Positions 1-5,210 of a DNA stretch of 20,510 nt are shown here, in pieces. This DNA is from an uncultured Corynebacterium sp. GTDB taxonomy: Bacteria > Actinomycetota > Actinomycetes > Mycobacteriales > Mycobacteriaceae. Within the stretch, counting starts at the first letter, position 1; each line of letters begins with the position of its first letter. The notes beneath the pieces were generated by a model that was not told where the DNA came from, ran no database searches, and saw nothing but the letters and a program-made list of their open reading frames with translations. The translations under genes were made by a program, and so were the position numbers. The stretch spans positions 1 through 20,510 of the forward strand of contig NZ_CAMXWS010000033.1 in assembly GCF_947253065.1 (NCBI RefSeq), read 5' to 3'.

Positions 1-1
1 G

Positions 2-163
2 GTGCTGCGCCGCGGCCAGAAGAACCAGCCGATGCAGCAGTACCAGCAGCAGCAGTTCCAGCAGCAGCAGTTCCAGCAGCAGCCGATGTACCAGGCATAC
101 CCACCGCAGCCGGGTGCCCCGCAACAGCCGGGCGTCCCGCAGCAGAACTGGCCTGCTAATTAA
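2..163 (+). CDS. C-terminal part of a Gln/Pro-rich protein (5' end outside window)
   Basis: An open frame enters from the left edge and stops at TAA 161-163, giving 53 residues. The visible part begins with basic residues (LRRGQKNQP). It continues as a low-complexity tail of Gln runs broken by Phe or Tyr (QQYQQQQF, QQQQF), then a Pro/Gly/Gln stretch ending NWPAN. The DNA repeats a 15-base unit (four CAG codons plus TTC). Such tails are common on the cytoplasmic or exposed ends of actinobacterial membrane or envelope proteins, but no domain is visible, so the family cannot be named. Its stop lies tail-to-tail with the minus-strand GH25 gene, and the two reading frames overlap by 8 bases. That the frame is coding is supported by codon regularity, low-complexity protein composition and the stop position. 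Confidence 0.6.
   Translation: MLRRGQKNQPMQQYQQQQFQQQQFQQQPMYQAYPPQPGAPQQPGVPQQNWPAN
35..82 (+). repeat. CAG-rich tandem repeat in coding sequence
   Basis: CAG codon runs are interrupted by TAC or TTC. The 15-base unit CAGCAGCAGCAGTTC occurs at 44-58 and 59-73, with a partial third copy at 74-82. It encodes the Gln-rich tail and could vary in copy number by slippage. Confidence 0.75.
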
Positions 164-764
164 CGCGACGAGCGTTGACGTCGACGCTATAGCCCGCAAC
201 CGCGCCACGTGAGCCAAACTGCCACATCGTAGGGGTTTGTTTGCCGATGTCGCGGGGCCAGGGACGATCGTCGATAAGCATGCTCGGAGAGCCGTGATCA
301 TCTCGGCCGTAGTCGGCGACCCAGACCGCGCCGAATTCTGCGGTGGCAGCGCCGAACATACGCCGCCGCCAGTAGCGCGGGTAGGTATAAATCCCGGCCA
401 CGGGAATGCCCGCGGCGTAGAAGAGATCGCGTGCTTCACGCACGTGCTCAAGGCGCAGGCCGGCTGGTGTTTCGCAGTCGAGCCACATCGGCACGATATT
501 GTCCCCCATCACCGCGCAAGCAGCGGCGACTTGCTCCGCGATGGTCGTGCCCTCCGACGGGTTACGCAGGTAGTGGTAGGCCTCCACTGGAAGTCCCGCG
601 CGCTGCGCGTCCTCAAAATGTGAGCTGAATGTGCGGTCCTGATACGTGCCATCGGTAGTACGGATGATCACGAATTCAATGCCCTCCGCAGCAGCCTGGA
701 CAAGGCTCAGTCCGTCTTGATACTCGCTGACATCAATGCCGATCTGAAACTGAGACAAGGGCAC
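156..764 (-). CDS. Glycoside hydrolase family 25 (lysozyme-like) protein
   Basis: The 202-residue product has the layout of GH25 muramidases, which cleave the beta-1,4 bond between N-acetylmuramic acid and N-acetylglucosamine in peptidoglycan. Visible marks are GIDVSEYQ (D11) on strand 1, AYHYL near residue 63, the acidic pair in WLDCE (D96/E98), and WQFGS (W181) followed by VDVN (D195) at the C-terminus. The whole protein is one catalytic domain. There is no signal peptide, membrane segment or cell-wall binding domain, which is odd for an enzyme acting outside the membrane. The start is GTG at 764, directly after the TAG of the Nudix gene (TAGGTG) and without a strong ribosome site, so translational coupling to the Nudix gene is likely. 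Family assignment is firm; activity and location are inferred. Confidence 0.85.
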   Translation of the reverse strand: MPLSQFQIGIDVSEYQDGLSLVQAAAEGIEFVIIRTTDGTYQDRTFSSHFEDAQRAGLPVEAYHYLRNPSEGTTIAEQVAAACAVMGDNIVPMWLDCETPAGLRLEHVREARDLFYAAGIPVAGIYTYPRYWRRRMFGAATAEFGAVWVADYGRDDHGSPSMLIDDRPWPRDIGKQTPTMWQFGSRGAVAGYSVDVNARRVN

Positions 765-1289
765 CTAGCGCTTTGCAAAGCCCATGCGCGGGTTGAATGC
801 GGCCGGGTGTTTGCGCTGCGCCACAGCATCGGCGATGACCAGACGCCACTTGGGGTCGGTGACAGGCATTTGGGCGATGGAGAACCAGCCGACCTCGCTC
901 GACTCATCGTCACCGACCACCGGTGTGGCGGCGGGGTCGGTCGGCTCAAGGCGCAGGGCAACAGACATGTAGCTGGCATTATCGCCGTTGGCGTGCACGA
1001 TCGGGCCCACGGCGCCCGCACCGAGCAGTGCTGCCGGGGTGGCACGAATGCCGGTTTCTTCCTCGACCTCACGCACAGCCGCATCGTGCGGTTCCTCATT
1101 CGGGTCGCAAATACCGGTCACAGGGGTCCACTGACCATTATCAGCGCGCTTGACTAGAAGGACCTCGGGCACCGCCCACGGCGAATCATCCGTGGAATCG
1201 CGCAGGACGACAGCCACAACCGATGGGATCCACATCAGATCCGTGCCGATTTTCTCGCGTGTGGCCACGATGAATTCCGGGATGGGCAT
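765..1289 (-). CDS. Nudix hydrolase
   Basis: The 174-residue product has a perfect Nudix box at residues 59-81 (GX5EX7REUXEEXGU), read as GICDPN-E, then REVEEETGI. Nudix enzymes hydrolyse nucleoside diphosphates linked to another moiety, using metal held by the box glutamates. The substrate cannot be told from sequence. I chose ATG 1289 because AAAGGA sits just upstream; the frame stays open further upstream to 1328, but the added residues (MRRVIGESKK...) read as leader sequence. The gene heads a two-gene unit with the GH25 gene, whose GTG follows its stop without a gap. A TAGACT -10 candidate lies at 1330-1335, in the 86-base divergent gap shared with the plus-strand membrane protein. Confidence 0.9.
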   Translation of the reverse strand: MPIPEFIVATREKIGTDLMWIPSVVAVVLRDSTDDSPWAVPEVLLVKRADNGQWTPVTGICDPNEEPHDAAVREVEEETGIRATPAALLGAGAVGPIVHANGDNASYMSVALRLEPTDPAATPVVGDDESSEVGWFSIAQMPVTDPKWRLVIADAVAQRKHPAAFNPRMGFAKR

Positions 1290-1329
1290 CGAGGTTCCTT
1301 TCTTTGATTCGCCAATTACTCGCCGCACA

Positions 1330-1335
1330 AGTCTA
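1330..1335 (-). promoter_or_regulatory. Candidate -10 element (TAGACT) of the Nudix-GH25 unit
   Basis: TAGACT on the minus strand fits the corynebacterial TANNNT -10. It would give a leader of about 35 bases carrying the AAAGGA ribosome site before ATG 1289. No convincing -35 is seen. Confidence 0.45.
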
Positions 1336-1359
1336 CGTCGCTTGGTTGGGTGGGTGAAC

Positions 1360-1365
1360 TAAAGT
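1360..1365 (+). promoter_or_regulatory. Candidate -10 element (TAAAGT) of the membrane protein gene
   Basis: TAAAGT fits TANNNT and lies 10 bases before ATG 1376, which has no ribosome site. The transcript would be leaderless or nearly so. Confidence 0.4.
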
Positions 1366-1375
1366 CATATGCATT

Positions 1376-2173
1376 ATGAGCTCGTCGGTTCCGCAGAATC
1401 AGCCCCGTCACCGTATTTCCACGCCCGTATTCATCGTTGGTTTCGGTGCGCTGTTCATCGCCTGCATTGTGCTTGCTGTTGGCGTGATCAATTACGAGTC
1501 GGGGGCATCAGAGCGCATGGATAAGGCTGCTTCTACTGCGTCTTCACCGCGCGCTGCGGCGGTGACCACGGTGACGGGTTCCGATGGGAAGCCAAGTGTG
1601 TCGCCTGTGCCGAAGCCGGCGCCGCCGGAGACGAGTGAGGAGCAGGTGCGGGCGTCGATACGCGCGCATTTCATTGCGGATGCGAAGACGACTCGAACGT
1701 TCACTGGTGTTGCGGTGACGGGCGATGTCACCGAGCTCGCGTTGACGGATTTACCGGAATTCACAGGCCATGTCAGCCGTCTGCTCGAGCAGAATTGCGT
1801 TGATTCGCTGGGGTTGACCACTCCGGATAATGTGCGCGTGACCTTCAATGGTTTTTGTTACTCCACGCTGCCTGCTGAGACGATCCAGCGCATGCTCACC
1901 GTCGCGCTCGACGGCGAGGCAGATTCGATCGATTACGCGCACAACCCGGCTTATGGCAATTCAAATTACGTCACCATGACCTGGTACACCGACAGCGAGA
2001 ACGCCGCGAAGCGCATTCATGAGACGTGGAATGACGTGCGTCGCCCCCGCGCCGTGGAAGAGATCCGCTTCTACACCTATTCCCCCGAGATGGTGCACCG
2101 TCTCACACGTGCGCGCGGCAAGGTTGATGCGTGGTGGCACGATCCGATGATCGCGCAGGATCACGGGGCTTAG
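1376..2173 (+). CDS. Membrane-anchored protein of unknown function
   Basis: I do not recognise this 265-residue protein. It has a short polar, basic N-terminus and one membrane segment at about residues 17-39 (VFIVGFGALFIACIVLAVGV). A Ser/Pro/Ala-rich linker follows at about 50-85, then a globular C-terminal domain of about 175 residues. By the positive-inside rule the domain should lie outside the membrane. It has two cysteines, C141 and C161, that could form a disulfide. The start ATG 1376 has no Shine-Dalgarno sequence; TAAAGT just upstream suggests a leaderless transcript. It converges on the minus-strand protease gene, with 28 bases between the two stops. The single-anchor plus linker layout resembles many corynebacterial secreted-domain proteins, but no function is claimed. 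Confidence 0.85.
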   Translation: MSSSVPQNQPRHRISTPVFIVGFGALFIACIVLAVGVINYESGASERMDKAASTASSPRAAAVTTVTGSDGKPSVSPVPKPAPPETSEEQVRASIRAHFIADAKTTRTFTGVAVTGDVTELALTDLPEFTGHVSRLLEQNCVDSLGLTTPDNVRVTFNGFCYSTLPAETIQRMLTVALDGEADSIDYAHNPAYGNSNYVTMTWYTDSENAAKRIHETWNDVRRPRAVEEIRFYTYSPEMVHRLTRARGKVDAWWHDPMIAQDHGA

Positions 2174-2201
2174 GGGCTTTGCTTATCCACGCCGCGGCTC
2201 T

Positions 2202-3206
2202 TCACCACGTCTGCCCCACCCAGTCCACGCCGGGCACAACACGGTCGATGACTTCCATGACCTGCTGGTAATTGGAATAGGACATCATCTTGGCTTCAGC
2301 GCCGGGTGTGTCGCATGGTTCGTCCGCACGACCTGCTTCGGTGCCGGAGACCACTCCGATGATGCTGGCACGATCCCCAATGATCTTGAACACTGGTCCG
2401 CCCGAATCGCCCGGCAGTGCGCAGACGTGGGCGATGTCGCCGAAGGTCTCACGCTCGGTGTCGTTGTCGGTACGGATGATCTGCGTGCGACTAGTCGCCT
2501 CGTATTCACCACAGGTAAATCCAGTAGTGGCACCGGTCTTACAAATGCGTTCCCCTGGTGAGATCTCCCCGGAATACAGGGCCGTCTCGATCGGCTTGCC
2601 CACCAGATCCATGTAGCGGTCGGGGTCGGTGATCTCGATGATTCCGACATCGATATCCCCTACCTCGCCCACGTCTTCGCTGTAGAGCCCCGAGTAGATG
2701 TAGTGGCCTGCTTCAACAGCGAAATCATTGACGGTTTCCGCCGTGGTCGGCCACACCAGGTCGCCTTCTTTTCCACAGTGACCTGCAGTGACGGCATAGT
2801 TACGCCCATCAGGTCCGCTGAAGCTGAAAGCGACAGTGCATGACTGCGCGGTGAACTGCTCACCCGGCTGTGGGTAATGATCCGTCGCCTGGATCTTCGT
2901 TCCTGGCGCCCACAGCGCGAATGTCGGTGAGGACACTCTGAACCCCATCGCGGGGTCGGCATCTTCCTCACCCTGCGGGTGGGCAGGAGTTTGTACCTCG
3001 TTGCGTTCCTGACGCTCCTGCGCAGTCGGTGTGGGGTTCTGGGCGGTGGTCACGCCCAGCCACGCCACGGAAGCCACGACGAAAGAGACGATCACCACCA
3101 GCGCTGCCCACAACGTCTCATTGCCGGCAGAAGGTGACGCAGCAGGAGCCAGGTGATTAGGAGTGCTGCTCTCCGGCATCGGATTTACCCGTCTCTTCTG
3201 CGCCAC
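2202..3206 (-). CDS. Membrane-anchored trypsin-like serine protease (S1 family)
   Basis: The 334-residue product carries the S1 triad: H143 in TAGHC, D186 in DIDVGII (D184 is the alternative), and S268 in GDSGGP. Cysteines C123/C144 sit where the classical disulfide next to the active-site histidine is expected; C222/C232 and C262 with a later Cys could form others. One hydrophobic segment at about residues 33-51 follows a basic N-terminus with no cleavage site, so the catalytic domain should be anchored and face outward. A polar linker rich in Gln, Glu and Pro (about 56-85) precedes it. The start is GTG 3206, with AAGGG eight or nine bases upstream; ATG 3179 is an alternative. Either start lies inside the 52-residue gene on the same strand, so coupled translation is likely. 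Substrate unknown. Confidence 0.9.
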   Translation of the reverse strand: MAQKRRVNPMPESSTPNHLAPAASPSAGNETLWAALVVIVSFVVASVAWLGVTTAQNPTPTAQERQERNEVQTPAHPQGEEDADPAMGFRVSSPTFALWAPGTKIQATDHYPQPGEQFTAQSCTVAFSFSGPDGRNYAVTAGHCGKEGDLVWPTTAETVNDFAVEAGHYIYSGLYSEDVGEVGDIDVGIIEITDPDRYMDLVGKPIETALYSGEISPGERICKTGATTGFTCGEYEATSRTQIIRTDNDTERETFGDIAHVCALPGDSGGPVFKIIGDRASIIGVVSGTEAGRADEPCDTPGAEAKMMSYSNYQQVMEVIDRVVPGVDWVGQTW

Positions 3207-3315
3207 CCTTTTCGCCCTTCTCGCCGAATTCCTTGATCAGGTTCATATCGCGAAGAAATTTCTCCGGATCGAATTCGGTGTAGTGCTCTGGTCCTGCGAA
3301 TTGTTCCTGAGCCAT
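3157..3315 (-). CDS. Small hypothetical protein, 52 residues, overlapping the protease gene
   Basis: This short gene begins MAQEQFAGPEHYTEF and ends with DAGEQHS before TAA 3157-3159. It has a perfect AGGAGG ribosome site eight bases before ATG 3315, the strongest seen on this part of the strand. The product is highly charged and acidic to mixed, with no membrane segment, signal peptide or cysteine. Its middle (about residues 17-34, PEKFLRDMNLIKEFGEKG) could form one amphipathic helix; the tail is Gly/Glu/Lys-rich and probably disordered. It lies 41 bases after the thrC stop, and its 3' end overlaps the protease start in another frame by 50 bases (GTG) or 23 bases (ATG 3179). I do not recognise a family. 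Position suggests co-expression with the protease. A partner, inhibitor or coupling-leader role is only a guess. Confidence 0.75.
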   Translation of the reverse strand: MAQEQFAGPEHYTEFDPEKFLRDMNLIKEFGEKGEKGGAEETGKSDAGEQHS

Positions 3316-3353
3316 GGGGAATCCCTCCTGCTGCCGGTTGCTTAGGTGGTTAA

Positions 3354-3359
3354 AGTCTA
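3354..3359 (-). promoter_or_regulatory. Candidate -10 element (TAGACT) for the small gene and protease
   Basis: TAGACT overlaps the thrC stop codon (its TAG is the stop). A start about 7 bases further on would give a leader of roughly 32 bases holding AGGAGG before ATG 3315. This would let the small gene and protease be expressed apart from thrC. Confidence 0.4.
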
Positions 3360-4805
3360 CTGCCCAGCGCCAGCTGACCGATCTTCCTGCTCAGCGATGT
3401 ATTTCTTCACCGCATCTGCATCATTCGGCATATCCACGACATGACGGTCCGCATCCATAATGTGTGCAAAGCGCTCCGGAACATCCGGTTCTTCGCCGGT
3501 GGCCTCAACGATGGTCTCGGAGAATTTCACCGGCAGGGCGGTCTCCAGCACCACGATCGGGGTGTCCACCTGGTCAGCCACACCACGGGCAACGAAGACA
3601 CCGTCAGCAGTGTGCGGGTCAATGAGCACGTTGTGGGTGGCGTGAGTGTCACGGATCGTCGATACGCGATCTGCGTGCTTGGACGAACCGGACAGGAACC
3701 CGTAGCGGGTGCGGATCTCCTCCATGATGTGATCCTCGAGCTCGAAGCCATCACCCTTGGCCTTCACTCCGAAGAGTTCAGCGGTCTGGTGCGCATCGCG
3801 TTCGATGACGTCGAAGATGAAACGCTCGAAGTTGGAGGCGCGGGAAATATCCATCGACGGCGAGGACGTCGCGTGTGTCTCCGCTGCGGAACGCGGGCGG
3901 TACTGGCCTGTGGTGAAGAACTCGTGCAGCACGTCGTTCTCATTGGTGGCCACGATCAGCTTATCCACCGGCAGACCCATCTGCTTCACAATGTGGCCTG
4001 CGCAGATATCACCGAAATTGCCCGTCGGAACGGAGAAAGAGACCTGCTCGTCGTTGCTCTCGGTGACCTTGATGTAAGTAGACACGTAGTAAACCGTCTG
4101 GGCGAGCAGACGTGCCCAATTGATGGAATTCACCGCACCAATGTGGTGCTTTTCCTTGAACGCGGCATCCGCGTTGACTTCCTTGACCACGTCCTGGCAG
4201 TCATCGAAAACGCCATCGAGAGCGATATTGAAGATATTCGGCTCGTCAAGCCCAAACATCTGCGCCTGCTGGAACGGGGTCATGCGGCCAGCAGGCGTGA
4301 GCATGAAGACATTGATGTTGTGGCGGCCGCGCATCGCGTACTCCGCCGAAGAACCAGTATCACCCGAGGTCGCGCCGAGAATATTCAGTGTTGCCTCGCG
4401 GCGGGCAAGCTCGAATTCAAAGAGCTCGCCGAGCAGCTGCATTGCCATGTCCTTGAATGCCGCGGTAGGACCTTCGGACAGGTGCGCGATGAACAGGCCG
4501 TCCTCGAGCTTGCTCACCGGGACGATCTCCTCGTCTGCGAAGACCGGGGTACGGTACGCATTCGCGGTGAGCTCTTCGATCTTGGCCGGCGGAATATCGC
4601 TAACGAAGAGTTTGACTACCTCAGCGGCCAACGCTGCGTAGCCACCCTCGGCGAGCACGCTGCGCCACTGCGTGAGGCGCTCGTCGGTAATGCGTGGGTA
4701 AGCCACGGGGACGTACAAACCGCCGTCGGGGGCAAGCCCGGACAGCAGGATGTCGGTGAACTTGGACGGGGCAGCTGATGTGTCGCGCGTTGAGATGTAA
4801 TCCAC
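3357..4805 (-). CDS. thrC: Threonine synthase
   Basis: The 482-residue product converts O-phospho-L-homoserine to L-threonine plus phosphate with pyridoxal phosphate, the last step of threonine synthesis in the cytosol. The N-terminus (MDYISTRDTS, then LAPDGGLYVP) is typical of the long threonine synthase type of corynebacteria and E. coli. The PLP lysine is K118 in GPTAAFKDMAMQLLG, and ATSGDTGSSAEYA is the phosphate-binding loop. Length matches the C. glutamicum enzyme (about 481). The start is GTG 4805 with no ribosome site. TAGACT lies seven bases upstream, the usual layout of a leaderless actinobacterial transcript. A TTG/ATG start further upstream would change the conserved N-terminus. 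No hom or thrB gene is nearby, so thrC stands apart from the rest of its pathway, as in C. glutamicum. Confidence 0.97.
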   Translation of the reverse strand: MDYISTRDTSAAPSKFTDILLSGLAPDGGLYVPVAYPRITDERLTQWRSVLAEGGYAALAAEVVKLFVSDIPPAKIEELTANAYRTPVFADEEIVPVSKLEDGLFIAHLSEGPTAAFKDMAMQLLGELFEFELARREATLNILGATSGDTGSSAEYAMRGRHNINVFMLTPAGRMTPFQQAQMFGLDEPNIFNIALDGVFDDCQDVVKEVNADAAFKEKHHIGAVNSINWARLLAQTVYYVSTYIKVTESNDEQVSFSVPTGNFGDICAGHIVKQMGLPVDKLIVATNENDVLHEFFTTGQYRPRSAAETHATSSPSMDISRASNFERFIFDVIERDAHQTAELFGVKAKGDGFELEDHIMEEIRTRYGFLSGSSKHADRVSTIRDTHATHNVLIDPHTADGVFVARGVADQVDTPIVVLETALPVKFSETIVEATGEEPDVPERFAHIMDADRHVVDMPNDADAVKKYIAEQEDRSAGAGQ

Positions 4806-4812
4806 CCATTGG

Positions 4813-4818
4813 AGTCTA
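4813..4818 (-). promoter_or_regulatory. -10 element (TAGACT) of thrC, leaderless layout
   Basis: TAGACT ends seven bases before the thrC GTG at 4805, so transcription should begin at or within a base of the start codon. No good -35 sequence is seen upstream. Confidence 0.6.
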
Positions 4819-4878
4819 CGTGCCCTTGCTCACTAATTGATAGGGAGGGGGTAGCGCGCCGCCGTGTTTTCCAAAACG

Positions 4879-5181
4879 TTAACGCCTGTGCGCGCCGGGA
4901 GGATCCTGCCGTCCGGTGAGAATATCCATGATTCCGCGCACAGCATTCTCGCCCAGCACAGGCATAACGCGGTCCTCAAAACCGGCGTTATCGCGGGCAT
5001 GATGCTCTTCAGCTCTACGCGCCATGCTTACCGACGGCGCCGCCACCGACACCTTCAACGTCGTGCCGTCCAGCTCCACCGAGGTGGCGGAATCAGCGCC
5101 GGCAGTGCGTGCAGCTTCCACCAGCGCGACGAGGTCGCCATACGTCGCGTCATTCAAATCGATCGACAGGTTCACAGCCAT
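4879..5181 (-). CDS. Hypothetical protein downstream of glnE
   Basis: The product has 100 residues when started at ATG 5181 (MAVNLSIDLND). The frame is open for four more codons to ATG 5193, but that start lies in a hairpin loop. The first half alternates hydrophobic and polar residues like a small alpha/beta domain (DATYGDLVALVEAARTAG, then SVELDGTTLKVSV). The second half is charged, with a probable helix (ARRAEEHHARDNAGFEDRV) and a polar tail. There is no signal peptide, membrane segment or cysteine. I do not recognise the family. It begins 29 bases after the glnE stop on the same strand and is likely read through from glnE. A 9-base-pair hairpin between the two genes covers its GGCGGG ribosome site. 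Confidence 0.75.
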   Translation of the reverse strand: MAVNLSIDLNDATYGDLVALVEAARTAGADSATSVELDGTTLKVSVAAPSVSMARRAEEHHARDNAGFEDRVMPVLGENAVRGIMDILTGRQDPPGAHRR

Positions 5182-5183
5182 GC

Positions 5184-5207
5184 CCGCCAGCATAGTTGTG
5201 CTGGCGG
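5184..5207 (-). promoter_or_regulatory. Hairpin between glnE and the next gene, covering its ribosome site
   Basis: CCGCCAGCA (minus strand, 5207-5199), loop CAACTA, and TGCTGGCGG (5192-5184) form a perfect 9-bp stem. The 3' arm contains the GGCGG ribosome site of the gene starting at 5181. No T-run follows, so it is not a standard intrinsic terminator. Confidence 0.7.
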
Positions 5208-5210
5208 CAC

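Noticed and set aside
3441..4778. Plus-strand open frame of 445 codons opposite thrC
   Set aside because: Antisense to a full threonine synthase; no ribosome site and no recognisable domain.
4821..4845. CTATCAATTAG upstream of thrC as an AmtR nitrogen-control box
   Set aside because: AmtR boxes as I recall them have CTAT and ATAG arms six bases apart; here the spacing and right arm do not fit.
4865..4884. GTTTTCCAAAAC and CGTTAACG near the stop of the gene ending at 4879
   Set aside because: The first has five-base arms with a two-base centre and cannot form a hairpin; the second is an eight-base palindrome likely by chance. No terminator or operator can be claimed.
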